Positions 28,639 to 37,419 of a stretch of DNA of 64,000 nucleotides are shown piece after piece. The notes under the pieces were generated by a model. That model was not told the origin of the DNA and did not search any database. It saw only the letters and a program-made list of their open reading frames with translations. Both the position numbers and the translations under genes were made by a program. How positions within the stretch are numbered: the stretch's first letter is position 1; each line of letters opens with the position of its first letter. The DNA comes from an uncultured Collinsella sp. (GTDB taxonomy: Bacteria; Actinomycetota; Coriobacteriia; Coriobacteriales; Coriobacteriaceae): positions 1 through 64,000 of the forward strand of contig UQHQ01000009.1 in NCBI GenBank assembly GCA_900540945.1, in the 5' to 3' direction.

Positions 28639-28647
28639 ATGATAGCA
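28639..28647 (-). promoter_or_regulatory. Extended -10 promoter of pyrH-frr-uppS-cdsA-dxr-rseP-ispG-proS
   Basis: Minus strand TGCTATCAT, about 30 bases before the pyrH TTG and just after the tsf terminator. Its -35 region overlaps a small hairpin (GGCTCT/AGAGCC). Identical to the adhE and rpsB extended -10 strings. Confidence 0.55.
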
Positions 28648-28668
28648 AAGGCTCTGATAAGAGCCATG

Positions 28669-28704
28669 AAAAAGCAGGCTGTGAGTAAAACCCACAGCCT
28701 GCTC
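28669..28704 (-). terminator. Intrinsic terminator of rpsB-tsf
   Basis: Minus strand: AGCAGGCTGTG pairs with CACAGCCTGCT around a short loop, followed by TTTTT. It lies 22 bases beyond the tsf stop. Confidence 0.88.
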
Positions 28705-28726
28705 ATTACCAGCTACAAGAGCTTAT

Positions 28727-29596
28727 TTACTCGCCACGGACCAGACGGTCGAAGGCAACGACGGTAATGGTATCGCCGAGCTCCTTGGAGACCTGCTCAG
28801 CGTACTTCTTGATGGTGAGGGAGCTGTCCTTAATGAACTCCTGCTCAGTGAGCACGGACTGCTTGTAGAACTTCTCCAGACGGCCAACAGCCATCTTCTC
28901 CTGAATGGCCTCGGGCTTGCCGGACTCGGCAGCCTGAGCCATGTAGATCTGCTTCTCGTGCTCGACGGTCTCAGCCGGAACCTGATCGCGGGTAGCGCAG
29001 ATCGGGGCGACGGCGGCAACCTGAAGGGCAACGTCGTGAGCGAAGGTCTTGAAGGACTCAGCCTGAGCGGTCTCGGCCTTCTCGAAGGCGAACTCGACGA
29101 GGACGCCAATCTTACCACCCATGTGGATGTAAGAAGCGAGAGCGCCGTTCTCGGCCTTGCGGGCGGCGAAACGAGAGATCTTCATGTTCTCGCCCATGAT
29201 GTGAATCATCTCGGTGAGCTCGGAGGAAACGGTCTCCTCGCCCATCGGCTTCTCGAGCAGAGCGTTGACGTCAGCCGGCTCGGTGGTGGCGACAACCTCG
29301 GCGACCTTGGAAGCAAAGCCGGTGAACTTGGCGTTGGAGCCGACGAAGTCGGTCTCGCAGGAGAGCTCGAGCAGAGCGCCGGTCTTGCCATCCTCGGAGA
29401 CGAACGCGGCGACAGCGCCCTCGTTGGTCTCTCGGCCAGCCTTCTTGGCAGCCTTGGCGAGGCCGTTCTTGCGCAGAACGTCGACGGCGGCGTCCATGTC
29501 GCCGTCAGCCTCGACGAGAGCCTTCTTGCACTCCATCATCGGGGAGTCGGTCATCTCGCGGAGCTGCTTGACCATAGCGGCAGTAATCTGGGCCAT
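28727..29596 (-). CDS. tsf: Elongation factor Ts
   Basis: 289 residues. The signature TDSPMMECKKALVEADGDMDAAVDVLRKNG, a UBA-like N-terminus plus the TDF-type motif, is followed by the coiled-coil and dimerisation repeats. It is the nucleotide exchange factor of EF-Tu. I use the ATG of MAQITAAMVKQLREM, with AAAGGA at seven bases; the five extra upstream codons are not conserved. It follows rpsB as in most bacteria. Confidence 0.97.
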   Translation of the reverse strand: MAQITAAMVKQLREMTDSPMMECKKALVEADGDMDAAVDVLRKNGLAKAAKKAGRETNEGAVAAFVSEDGKTGALLELSCETDFVGSNAKFTGFASKVAEVVATTEPADVNALLEKPMGEETVSSELTEMIHIMGENMKISRFAARKAENGALASYIHMGGKIGVLVEFAFEKAETAQAESFKTFAHDVALQVAAVAPICATRDQVPAETVEHEKQIYMAQAAESGKPEAIQEKMAVGRLEKFYKQSVLTEQEFIKDSSLTIKKYAEQVSKELGDTITVVAFDRLVRGE

Positions 29597-29641
29597 TGTG
29601 GTTCCTTTCAAAGAGATGAAAAAGACTTAAATAGGACTGAT

Positions 29642-30370
29642 TTACTCGGCCTTGGGCTCGGCGGCCATCTCGGCCTCGGAGACCTGCTCCTTACCGGAGC
29701 CAGCGAGGCAGGCGTCGGCCATGAGCTCGCACATAAGGGTGACTGCGGAGATGGCGTCATCGTTGCAGGGGATGCCGTACTCGACCTCGTCGGGATCGGA
29801 GTTGGTGTCGATCAGGGCGACGACGGGGATGTTCAGGCGCTGGGCCTCCTTGATGGCGTTCTCCTCGCGCTTGGTGTCGATGACGAAGAGAGCCTGGGGC
29901 AGACCCTTCATGTCGCGGGCGCCACCGAGGTTGGTCTGGAGCTTAGCGAGCTCCTTGCCGAGCACTGCCTGCTCCTTCTTGGGCAGCACTGCCATGCGGC
30001 CGTCCTCGACCATGGCCTCGAGCTCCTCCATGCGGTTGATGCGGGAGCGGATGGTGACGAAGTTGGTCAGCATGCCGCCGAGCCAACGCTGGTTGATGTA
30101 AGGCATGTTGGCGCGCTCAGCGGCGTTCTTAACGGCCTCCTGAGCCTGCTTCTTGGTGCCGACGAACAGCACGTTGCCGCCCTTGGCGACGTTCTTGACG
30201 AAGGTGTAGGCCTGGTCGGCGTCAAGGATGGTCTGCTTGAGGTCGAGGATGTAGATGCCGTTGCGCTCACCGAAGATGAACGGCTTCATCTTGGGGTTCC
30301 AGCGACGGGTCTGGTGACCGAAGTGGCAGCCGGCCTCGAGCAGGGTGCGGATATTAATCTTGGTAGCCAT
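29642..30370 (-). CDS. rpsB: 30S ribosomal protein S2
   Basis: 242 residues. [39 protein letters not shown] is the uS2 N-terminus (ends quoted), and [15 protein letters not shown] and NPxxxxGG-like [12 protein letters not shown] follow. AGGAGG lies seven bases before the ATG. It heads the rpsB-tsf transcript behind a strong promoter and a leader of about 140 bases. Confidence 0.97.
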   Translation of the reverse strand: MATKINIRTLLEAGCHFGHQTRRWNPKMKPFIFGERNGIYILDLKQTILDADQAYTFVKNVAKGGNVLFVGTKKQAQEAVKNAAERANMPYINQRWLGGMLTNFVTIRSRINRMEELEAMVEDGRMAVLPKKEQAVLGKELAKLQTNLGGARDMKGLPQALFVIDTKREENAIKEAQRLNIPVVALIDTNSDPDEVEYGIPCNDDAISAVTLMCELMADACLAGSGKEQVSEAEMAAEPKAE

Positions 30371-30511
30371 ATTAAACCTCCTGTGGTTTGCCTCCGCGCG
30401 GGGTCATCCTCCAAAACCAACCCGGACATGTGCTACCAAAGCCCGGGCACCACGGTATGAAGTAGCCGCGCGTGCGTGATAAAAACCTGTTGCCGTGAAG
30501 CAACCCGATGA
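30371..30511 (-). promoter_or_regulatory. rpsB 5' leader, possible ribosomal-protein autoregulatory RNA
   Basis: Between the promoter and the rpsB ATG lie about 140 transcribed bases with two visible hairpins: GTTGC-ttcacg-GCAAC, and CCGGG with a distal CCCGG-type partner near the centre. Such leaders are common for S2 and often bind the protein. I see no match I could name, so the regulatory role is inferred. Confidence 0.3.
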
Positions 30512-30540
30512 ATGATAGCAGGATTGCCTCTTCCTGCCAA
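30512..30540 (-). promoter_or_regulatory. Promoter of rpsB-tsf
   Basis: Minus strand: -35 TTGGCA, exactly 17 bases, then -10 TATCAT preceded by TGC (extended -10). It is one of the two best-formed promoters in the window. Confidence 0.7.
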
Positions 30541-30588
30541 CCCGCAATCAAAACCACACACCTCGGTGCGGCGCGGGAGGCCCTTCTC

Positions 30589-31509
30589 CTACTCGCCGCG
30601 GGGGTGGGCCTGACTCACGGCGCGTTTGAGTCGGTCGGGCGTGAGATGCGTATAGATCTGCGTCGTGGACAAGCTCGCATGCCCCAGCAGCTCCTGAACC
30701 GAGCGCAGATCCGCGCCGCCCTCGAGCAGGTCAGTCGCAAAGGTGTGGCGCATCGCATGCGGGGCGATGTCGGCAGGAATGCCGGCAAGTGTCGCAAGCA
30801 TGTGGAACCGCCTTCTGAGCATGGCGGCACTCATGCGGTTTCCGCGCGCCGAGATAAACAGCGGATGAACGCCGTTCGCACCGTCGCCACGCTTTGCCTG
30901 TGCAAGAAGCTGCGGTCTCCCTTCCTCAATATAGCGGCGAGTCGCCTCGAGAGCGCGCCGATAGAGGGGCACGATACGCTCCTTGCTCCCCTTGCCCCAA
31001 AGTCGCAGCGTTCGCTCGGACCAACCAATAGACTCCACGTTGAGCGCCGCGAGCTCCGAGATTCGCGCGCCGGAGGCATAGAGCAGCTCGAGCATCGCCG
31101 CATCGCGCAGCCCCGCAGGCGTCGAGGTGTCGGGGGCCTTGAGCAACGACTCGACTTGCCGGGTCGTCAGCACACCGGGAAGATCGCGCGGCAGCTTGGG
31201 CGAGGATATCGCCGAGACCGCATCGCCCTCAACGATTCCCTCGGCAGCCATCCACCGATAGAGCGAGCGAATAGCAGACAGGTGTGCCGCAAGGGTCCGA
31301 ACCGCCACCTGGCCACGCGACAGCTCGGCCAAATAGGAGCGAACGGTCCGTACGTCGGCGACGCGAGCGTCGATGCCCTCACGGTCGCACCACGCGGCGA
31401 AGCGCTCGAGCCGCGAGGCGTAGGCGGTTACCGTATTGGGAGCGAGCCCTTCGACGCGTGCAATGTAGGCGATGAACGAGTCGACGGCATCGTACAGGTC
31501 AAAAGCTAT
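30589..31509 (-). CDS. Tyrosine recombinase of the XerC/XerD family, apparent ATA start
   Basis: 306 residues if started at ATA. The N-terminal SAM-like domain begins FDLYDAVDSFIAYIARVEGL; the catalytic residues are Arg149 (ASGARISEL), Lys173 or Lys176 (GKGSKER), His251 and Arg254 (HAMRH), His277 (LLGHAS) and Tyr286 (TTQIYTH). It likely resolves chromosome dimers at dif. The frame from its upstream TAA has no ATG, GTG or TTG until codon 60 (31332), which would delete most of the N-terminal domain. The ATA at 31509 overlaps the trmFO TAG and has GGAGG nine bases upstream; a CTG at 31497 is the alternative. XerC versus XerD cannot be told. Confidence 0.85.
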   Translation of the reverse strand: MAFDLYDAVDSFIAYIARVEGLAPNTVTAYASRLERFAAWCDREGIDARVADVRTVRSYLAELSRGQVAVRTLAAHLSAIRSLYRWMAAEGIVEGDAVSAISSPKLPRDLPGVLTTRQVESLLKAPDTSTPAGLRDAAMLELLYASGARISELAALNVESIGWSERTLRLWGKGSKERIVPLYRRALEATRRYIEEGRPQLLAQAKRGDGANGVHPLFISARGNRMSAAMLRRRFHMLATLAGIPADIAPHAMRHTFATDLLEGGADLRSVQELLGHASLSTTQIYTHLTPDRLKRAVSQAHPRGE

Positions 31510-32843
31510 GACCTCTCGCCTCCAAACAGATCGGAGCGCGATTCCAGATAAGCATCCAGGGCCTTAAGGGCGCGATCCGCGTAGGCCTGGTAACGATCGC
31601 GCTTGCTGCGACGCTTACCGTCCTCGAGCGGCGGAACGAGGCCAAAGTTGACGTGCATGGGCTGGTAGCCCACCGTAGCTGGATCGGTCGCATAGCCCAC
31701 GAGTGCGCCCAGGGCGCCCACGCGCGGCAGCTCGACGCCCGCGGCACCGATAGCCTCGGCATAGGTGTTGAGCGCGGCGAGCAGACCCGTCGCCACGGCC
31801 TCCATGTACCCCTCGGTACCGGTAATCTGGCCGGCAAGGCGCACGCTCGTGCCGGGCACGGCAAAGGTGCCGTCGAGCACGTGCGGCGCATCGACAAAGG
31901 TGTTGCGGTGCATGACGCCGTAGCGGAAGAACTCGGCGTTCTCCAGGCCGGGAACCATATGGAAGACGCGCTTCTGTTCGCCGAAGGTCAGGTTGGTCTG
32001 GAAGCCAACCAGGTTATAGGCGGTCTTCGCCTTGTTTTCGGCGCGCAGCTGAATTGCCGCCCAGGGACGGCGACCGGTGCGCGGGTCGGTGAGCCCGACG
32101 GGCTTCATGGCGCCAAAGCGGATGGCATCCTTTCCCGTGCGCGCAACCTCCTCGGCAGGCTGACAGGCCTGGAACAGGTCCCCGCCCTCAAAATCCTTGA
32201 GCACCACGCGCTCGGCCGTTGTGAGCGCCTCGATAAAGGCCTCGTACTCTTCCTTGTTGAGCGGGGCATTCAGATAGTCGCCACTCCCCTGCTCCTCGTA
32301 GCGCGACTGCGAGAACAGCACGTCCATATCGAGCGTGGAGGCATCGACAATCGGGGCGGCCGCGTCAAAGAACGCCAGGGCGTCACCACCGACAAGCTTC
32401 ATGACCTCCTCGCTCAATGCCGGCGAGCACAAGGGACCCGCGGCGATAACCACATGACCCTCGGGGATCTGGGTGACCTCACCGTGGACGACCTCGATAT
32501 TGGGGCGGGCGGCAACCTCGGCCTCGACGAGCTCGGAAAACTTGACGCGGTCGACCGCCAGGGCGCCGCCAGCGGGAACGGCCGCACGATGAGCGCAGTC
32601 GAGCAGCACCGAGCCCATGCGCTCGAGCTCGGCCTTCAGCAGGCCGGCGGCGGAATCGGGACGGGTCGACTTAAACGAATTGGAGCAGACGAGCTCCGCC
32701 AAGTGATCGGTATGGTGGGCAGGAGAGCTCACCTGCGGGCGCATCTCGCACAGCTTTACGGCGAACCCGCGATCTGCCAGCTGAATCGCGCATTCCGATC
32801 CCGCCAGACCGCCACCGATAACCGTCACCTGATCAAACAGCAT
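31506..32843 (-). CDS. trmFO: Methylenetetrahydrofolate--tRNA-(uracil-5-)-methyltransferase TrmFO
   Basis: 445 residues. The FAD motif VTVIGGGLAGSECAIQLADRG opens the protein; MRPQVSSPAHHTDHLAELVCSNSFKS holds the family motif and a conserved cysteine, and a second FAD/folate domain ends it. It forms 5-methyluridine 54 in tRNA using folate and FADH2. The ATG is nine bases after AAGG; a TTG two codons earlier is also open. The dprA-trmFO-xer order is common in Gram-positives. Confidence 0.96.
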   Translation of the reverse strand: MLFDQVTVIGGGLAGSECAIQLADRGFAVKLCEMRPQVSSPAHHTDHLAELVCSNSFKSTRPDSAAGLLKAELERMGSVLLDCAHRAAVPAGGALAVDRVKFSELVEAEVAARPNIEVVHGEVTQIPEGHVVIAAGPLCSPALSEEVMKLVGGDALAFFDAAAPIVDASTLDMDVLFSQSRYEEQGSGDYLNAPLNKEEYEAFIEALTTAERVVLKDFEGGDLFQACQPAEEVARTGKDAIRFGAMKPVGLTDPRTGRRPWAAIQLRAENKAKTAYNLVGFQTNLTFGEQKRVFHMVPGLENAEFFRYGVMHRNTFVDAPHVLDGTFAVPGTSVRLAGQITGTEGYMEAVATGLLAALNTYAEAIGAAGVELPRVGALGALVGYATDPATVGYQPMHVNFGLVPPLEDGKRRSKRDRYQAYADRALKALDAYLESRSDLFGGERS

Positions 32844-32857
32844 CTGCAAACACCTTT

Positions 32858-33790
32858 CTAATTGACACGTTTTCCATTGTGACCGAAGGGCGTCTGGGCG
32901 TGAAGGGCAAACTTGGAGGGCGCATACCTTCCATCCATCATGCGCTCGATGAGGCCCTCGAGCTCGAGTGAGCCCAGGAGCTTGAGCACACCGACGGCAT
33001 CGAGCGAGACGAGTGTGGCGATGTCTTCAACCTTGAGCGGCGAGGCGATGAGGGCATGCATCACGGCCCGCTGTGTGGGGTCAAGATCTGCGATACCGGG
33101 CGCATCGGGACGCGAGTAGCGCAGGGTACCGTAGATTCGAGAGATGGCCATCTCGATGGACTCCTCGTCGATGATGCAGCAGGCCCCGTTGGCAATGAGG
33201 TAGTTGGTACCGCGCGACTCGGGTGACAAAATCGAACCCGGCACGGCAAGAAGCTCGCGCCCCAGGTCCATGGCGGCCTCCGCCGTCGAGAACGTGCCCG
33301 AAGGCATGCCAGCCTCCGACACGAAGAGCGCCTGCGAAAGCGCGGCAATCACCCGGTTACGCCGCGGGAAGGCAAACTTACGTGGCCCCATACCCCAAGG
33401 CGAGATGGACACGACCGCGCCGCCCGTATCGATCGTGCGCGCGATGAGCCCCGCACTCGAGCGCGGGTAGACCACGTCGGCGCCCGTACCCAACACCACG
33501 ACGTGCCTGCCACCGGCGTTGACCGCGGCCCAACCCGAGGCCTGGTCGCAGCCGACCGCGCCGCCCGAGACCACCGTCACCCCCGCCTCGACCGCAACTT
33601 TCGCCGCCAGTTCTGCCACGGCCAGGCCGTACGGCGAGGCCTTGCGAGCGCCGATGATGGAGAGCGCCGGCGTCGAAAGCACCTCCGGGTCGCCACGCAC
33701 GAACAGCGTCTGGGGAACATCAGAGAGCTCCAAAACGGCATCTGGATACAACGCGTCACCGGGATGCAGCTCAAAAGTCTCCTCGGGCAT
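32858..33790 (-). CDS. dprA: DNA-processing protein DprA
   Basis: 310 residues. The Rossmann-like core has ALSIIGARKASPYG, VVSGGAVGCDQASGWAAVNAGG, VVLGTGADVVYPRS and FPRRNRVIAALSQALFVSEA; a C-terminal winged-helix-like part (LDPTQRAVMHALIASPLKVEDIA) follows. The N-terminal SAM domain of some DprAs is missing. It loads RecA onto incoming single-stranded DNA in transformation. The ATG overlaps the comM stop (TAATG), and the long upstream open frame is comM in another frame. Confidence 0.95.
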   Translation of the reverse strand: MPEETFELHPGDALYPDAVLELSDVPQTLFVRGDPEVLSTPALSIIGARKASPYGLAVAELAAKVAVEAGVTVVSGGAVGCDQASGWAAVNAGGRHVVVLGTGADVVYPRSSAGLIARTIDTGGAVVSISPWGMGPRKFAFPRRNRVIAALSQALFVSEAGMPSGTFSTAEAAMDLGRELLAVPGSILSPESRGTNYLIANGACCIIDEESIEMAISRIYGTLRYSRPDAPGIADLDPTQRAVMHALIASPLKVEDIATLVSLDAVGVLKLLGSLELEGLIERMMDGRYAPSKFALHAQTPFGHNGKRVN

Positions 33791-35313
33791 TACTGATCCC
33801 TCCTTCCCTGGTACATCGCCGCCTCGAGCACGTGGTCTTGCGTCACCCGCTCGCTTTCGGCGACATCGGCAATCGTGCGCGCGATGCGAATCAGGCGCAC
33901 GATGCCGCGCCCCGTGAGATGAGTGCGTTTCGACAGGCCAAGTACGCATTTCTCGGCGGCCTCGTCGAGTGCAAAGGTCGACACGACGCCGTCAATGGAC
34001 CGTGACTCATCGTGCTCGGCCTCGGCATCCGCATCATCCATACGGGACTCGCGCCAGGCACGAAAAGCCCGACCGCGGACAACGTAGTCGCGCAGCTCGG
34101 CCGATGACATGCCCTCGGCGCCCTCGATAATCACCTGCGGATCGGGGCGGGTCACATCGAGCATCAGGTCGATACGGTCGGCCAAGGGACCGCGCAGCTT
34201 GGACCGGTAGCGCTCGACCATCGATGCCGAACAGCGACACGGAACCTCGCGATCGCCCAAAAAGCCGCAGGGACAGGGATTGCTCGCCGCAAGCAGCTGA
34301 AAGCGCGTGGGAAACGTGAAGGCACCGTCGACGCGTACGATCCTGACATAGCCGCGCTCGATAGGCTGACGAAGCGTCTGCAGCACACCGGTGGGAAACT
34401 CGGCAAGCTCGTCCAAAAAGAGCACGCCGCCATGGGCAAGGCTGATCTCGCCCGGATGCACCGGGCGCCCTCCGCCAATAAGGCCCGCTGTCGAAATGCT
34501 GTGATGGGGGCTTCGAAACGGCCGATGCCCCGCAAGCAGCCCATCGATGTTCTCACCCAAGACCGAATGGATGCACAGCGCCTCTTGCTGGTCCTCAATG
34601 GAAAGCTCAGGCAATATACCCGTCATGCGGCGCGCAAGCATGGTCTTGCCCGAACCGGGCGAGCCGATCATGAGAAGGCCCAGCTCCCCTGCCGCCGCAA
34701 GCGCTATGCCGCGCTTGGCGACCTCCTGCCCCAACACATCGGCATAATCGAGCTCAGGCTCAAAGGTGGCCTCGAGCACTTCAGAATCCAGATAATGCCG
34801 AGCTGCCTCGCCCATACCGTGGGCAAGCTGCGACAGATGGTCGATAAAACCGCAATCGACCCCCGCAAGCGGAACATGCTGGTCGGACCTACCGGCGATA
34901 AAAGACAGCCCCATATCGCGAGCCAGCAGCTGGAACGCCACCTCGCCCTTGACGGGAAGCACCGTGCCATCCAAGCCGAGCTCACCGGCAATGAGGCAGC
35001 GGTCGAGATTGTCGCGGGGAATCTGCCCGTCGGCTGCAAGCACCGCAATGGCTATCGGCAGGTCAAAACCACTACCGGTCTTTCGGATATCGCCCGGCGC
35101 CAGATTGACCGTAATGCCCGAGCGCGGGATCTCGAATCCGGCAGAGCGCATCGCGCAGCGAATACGTCCGCGCGACTCCATGACCTCCATGCTCGGGATG
35201 CCGAGCATCTGGATGCCCGGGATGCCGCCCGCAAGCGATACCTCGACCGTGACGGGAATCGCCTCGACGCCGCGGATACAGGCAGCGTGGACGGCAAAGG
35301 TCTCGAACGCCAT
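33790..35313 (-). CDS. comM: ComM/YifB Mg-chelatase-like AAA+ ATPase
   Basis: 507 residues. An N-terminal Lon-protease-like fold (NLAPGDIRKTGSGFDLPIAIA) is followed by the AAA+ module with Walker A IGSPGSGKTMLAR, Walker B GVLFLDELAEF and a C-terminal lid (LTGRGIVRLIRIARTIAD). ComM is a hexameric helicase that helps branch migration of transforming DNA. The ATG overlaps the yraN stop (TGATG). It lies between yraN and dprA, a classic neighbourhood. Confidence 0.95.
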   Translation of the reverse strand: MAFETFAVHAACIRGVEAIPVTVEVSLAGGIPGIQMLGIPSMEVMESRGRIRCAMRSAGFEIPRSGITVNLAPGDIRKTGSGFDLPIAIAVLAADGQIPRDNLDRCLIAGELGLDGTVLPVKGEVAFQLLARDMGLSFIAGRSDQHVPLAGVDCGFIDHLSQLAHGMGEAARHYLDSEVLEATFEPELDYADVLGQEVAKRGIALAAAGELGLLMIGSPGSGKTMLARRMTGILPELSIEDQQEALCIHSVLGENIDGLLAGHRPFRSPHHSISTAGLIGGGRPVHPGEISLAHGGVLFLDELAEFPTGVLQTLRQPIERGYVRIVRVDGAFTFPTRFQLLAASNPCPCGFLGDREVPCRCSASMVERYRSKLRGPLADRIDLMLDVTRPDPQVIIEGAEGMSSAELRDYVVRGRAFRAWRESRMDDADAEAEHDESRSIDGVVSTFALDEAAEKCVLGLSKRTHLTGRGIVRLIRIARTIADVAESERVTQDHVLEAAMYQGRRDQ

Positions 35314-35798
35314 CACGACACCTGCCAATCGAACGCATTGTACTGGTGCTCGATCTCGGCGATATGCCCGCCGCGAATGGTGACGCCCACGGCATCGAAG
35401 CGGATCGCCTTGAGCGGATAATGCTCCATGAGATAACAACTCGCGATGCGACGATAGCGCCGCTGCTTTTGGGCGTTCACCGCTTCCTCGGGAAACACCC
35501 GCGTGTCGCAATCCAGCGCAACACGCCTGGTCTTGACCTCGGCCATCACCACCACATCGTCGAGCTCGTCGAGCAGAACGAGGTCGGCCTCGCCCTCCGA
35601 GCATCGATAGCCTTGTTCCAGCAATGCATAGCCGCGCTCGTTAAAGTAATCGATTGCGATAAGCTCGCCCAGCATACCGAGCTCGCGAGGGCTGAGCCCC
35701 TTGATAAACTCAGGCGTGATCGACCCACAATCGAGCTCCCCTTCTTCCCAACGCTCCTTGAGCTGCTGCGTCTTGCTCATTTTGGCTGCGGCACACAT
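35313..35798 (-). CDS. yraN: YraN family (UPF0102) endonuclease-like protein
   Basis: 161 residues. The PD-(D/E)XK-like core is seen in GELIAIDYFNERGYALLEQGYRCSEGEADLVLLD and VVMAEVKTRR (key residues E, D, ExK). A charged N-terminal extension of about 35 residues precedes the usual family start. Function is unproven; the family is linked by context to recombination genes. GGAG six bases before the ATG of MCAAAKMSKT sets the start. Coupled to comM. Confidence 0.85.
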   Translation of the reverse strand: MCAAAKMSKTQQLKERWEEGELDCGSITPEFIKGLSPRELGMLGELIAIDYFNERGYALLEQGYRCSEGEADLVLLDELDDVVVMAEVKTRRVALDCDTRVFPEEAVNAQKQRRYRRIASCYLMEHYPLKAIRFDAVGVTIRGGHIAEIEHQYNAFDWQVS

Positions 35799-35902
35799 GG
35801 GGTCTCCTTTCCCACTCCCTGCATTGCCTCGATAATGAGGGCAGGTTTCATGCGGGTAAGTACCGGAAGCAAACCAAAAGCAAACCAAATGCCGACAAAT
35901 GA

Positions 35903-35939
35903 GGGGCCGCATGCAACAATGACGTTGCACGCGGCCCCT
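35903..35939 (-). terminator. Hairpin after rnhB
   Basis: GGGGCCGC and TGCAAC pair with GTTGCA and GCGGCCCC, a 14-bp stem with small mismatches around a six-base loop. On the minus strand the T-tract is weak (CTCATTTG). It ends rplS-rnhB transcripts or limits read-through into yraN. Confidence 0.65.
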
Positions 35940-35986
35940 ACCAGCAATTTTATGGAACCCTTATGGTCCCAGTCTCCACAATTGGC

Positions 35987-36775
35987 CTAAAAAAGGCGCT
36001 CAGTCTGCAGAAAGTTTCCGCAAAAGCTCACACGGTGCAGCGGAGAAAGACCATGTTTGCGAATGGCCTCGATGTGATCGGGGCTCGCATAGCCTTTCGA
36101 TTCGGCCAAATGGTACTCGGGGTACTCGGCGTCGTACTCGACCATCATCTCGTCACGCGTGACCTTTGCCATGATGGATGCCGCGGCGATGCAGGCGATC
36201 TTGGCGTCGCCCTTGACCACGTCGCGCTCGTTGGGAACGGCGCCCAAGGGGTTACCGTCCATAAGCACGCAATCGGGCTCGAGCCCCGTATCGGCCACGG
36301 CGCCCGCGACGGCAGCGCGGATGGCGCGGGCCATGCCCATCTCATCGATATCCGCAGGAGCGATATGGCAAAAGCCGATAGCAGTCGCCACCTCGGCAAT
36401 CTTCACCGAGAGCAGCTCGCGGCGCGCCGGCGTGAGCTTTTTGGAATCGTTGATGCCCCAGATGCGCGGCTCCATCGGAAGACACACGGCACACACGGTC
36501 AAGGGACCCGCTACCGAGCCACGGCCCACCTCGTCGACGCCCACGACCACGCCATCACCGCCGAGCTCATGCATAAGCTCGTACATGCCGTTGACGCGCT
36601 CGCGTTCGGAAAGTTCCTTGGCATGGCGCTTAAGGGCACGTTCGCAAGCCTTGATCACCTGCTGGCGCGGATCCTCGCGATAATGCTCCACGAGGGCGGG
36701 AATCTCCTCGAACGTGGCGCTCGCCAGCTCGCCGGCAACCTGCGATGCCGAAACCGAGCTCGTCATATTGGCCAT
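35987..36775 (-). CDS. rnhB: Ribonuclease HII
   Basis: 262 residues. Active-site blocks VVGVDEVGRGSVAGPLTVCAV, NDSKKLTPARRELL, CVLMDGNP and KVTRDEMM carry the family aspartates and glutamate. A helical N-terminal extension of about 80 residues, also seen in Gram-positive RNase HII, precedes them. It removes ribonucleotides from DNA. The ATG of MANMTSSVSA has AAGGAGG seven bases upstream; an earlier ATG lies before that site. Confidence 0.95.
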   Translation of the reverse strand: MANMTSSVSASQVAGELASATFEEIPALVEHYREDPRQQVIKACERALKRHAKELSERERVNGMYELMHELGGDGVVVGVDEVGRGSVAGPLTVCAVCLPMEPRIWGINDSKKLTPARRELLSVKIAEVATAIGFCHIAPADIDEMGMARAIRAAVAGAVADTGLEPDCVLMDGNPLGAVPNERDVVKGDAKIACIAAASIMAKVTRDEMMVEYDAEYPEYHLAESKGYASPDHIEAIRKHGLSPLHRVSFCGNFLQTERLF

Positions 36776-36802
36776 ACCAGGCCCTCCTTGCATGCAAATC
36801 AG

Positions 36803-36834
36803 ATAAAAAGAAGGGCCACCCGAAGGTGACCCTT
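36803..36834 (-). terminator. UUCG-loop terminator after rplS
   Basis: Minus strand: AAGGGTCACC-TTCG-GGTGGCCCTT, then CTTTTTATC. A stable tetraloop stem and a T-run, 35 bases beyond the rplS stop and just before rnhB. Confidence 0.85.
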
Positions 36835-36868
36835 GTGTCCAAACGAGTGGACAGACGCTGCGATCTTC

Positions 36869-37210
36869 TTAGCGCTTCTCGGGGATGCGAGCAGCCTTGC
36901 CCACCTTGTCGCGGAGGTAGTACAGCTTGGCGCGACGGACGCGACCATGACGAACGACCTCGAGCTTGGCGATCTTGGGGCTGTGAAGCGGGAAGGTGCG
37001 CTCAACACCGACACCGAAGGAAATCTTGCGGACGGTGAAGGTCTCGCGGGCACCGGCGCCGGCCATGCGGATGACGTCGCCCTGGAAGACCTGGATGCGC
37101 TCGCGGTCGCCTTCCTTAATGCGGTAGTGAACCTTGACGTTGTCGGCGACGCGAACCTGAGGAATGTCCTCGCGGATCTGCTGACGCTCGATTGCGCGGA
37201 TGTAATCCAT
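36869..37210 (-). CDS. rplS: 50S ribosomal protein L19
   Basis: 113 residues. [44 protein letters not shown] (ends quoted) and [18 protein letters not shown] are bL19 signatures. The ATG has AAGGA upstream at a good distance; a TTG two codons earlier abuts that site. Unlike the usual rpsP-rimM-trmD-rplS order, it is separated here from trmD by lepB, glyQS, ppsR and ppdK and has its own promoter. Confidence 0.96.
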   Translation of the reverse strand: MDYIRAIERQQIREDIPQVRVADNVKVHYRIKEGDRERIQVFQGDVIRMAGAGARETFTVRKISFGVGVERTFPLHSPKIAKLEVVRHGRVRRAKLYYLRDKVGKAARIPEKR

Positions 37211-37234
37211 GTGCAATTCCTTACTCTTCTAGAG

Positions 37235-37258
37235 GTGCCGTACCACCTTGGCCGGCAC
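37235..37258 (-). promoter_or_regulatory. Hairpin in the rplS 5' leader
   Basis: Minus strand: GTGCCG pairs with CGGCAC around a 12-base loop, between the promoter and the rplS start. L19 leaders are known in Firmicutes, but I cannot match this one to a family. Confidence 0.3.
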
Positions 37259-37279
37259 GTAGTTGAACAAACGTATTCG

Positions 37280-37307
37280 AGTATACACGCGCGGGTTTCT
37301 GCTGCAA
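37280..37307 (-). promoter_or_regulatory. Promoter of rplS
   Basis: Minus strand: -35 TTGCAG, 16-base spacer, -10 TATACT, about 70 bases before the rplS ATG. Confidence 0.6.
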
Positions 37308-37353
37308 GAACAATTTTTTACGCAGACAAAAAGACAAAACCCGCACATGATAA

Positions 37354-37381
37354 CCGCCCGCCTCACGAATGAGACGGGCGG
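37354..37381 (-). terminator. Hairpin terminator after ppdK
   Basis: Minus strand: CCGCCCG-CTCA pairs with TGAG-CGGGCGG (one mismatch) around a TTCG loop, followed by TTATC and a later GGGTTTTG. It lies 38 bases beyond the ppdK stop. Confidence 0.7.
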
Positions 37382-37419
37382 CGTGAAGGGGGCTACGCTA
37401 GGCGCCCAAACCCAAAACG

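Noticed and set aside
30589..31332. Shorter xer start at the TTG (247 residues)
   Set aside because: It removes most of the N-terminal SAM-like domain, although the conserved sequence continues in frame for 59 codons upstream.
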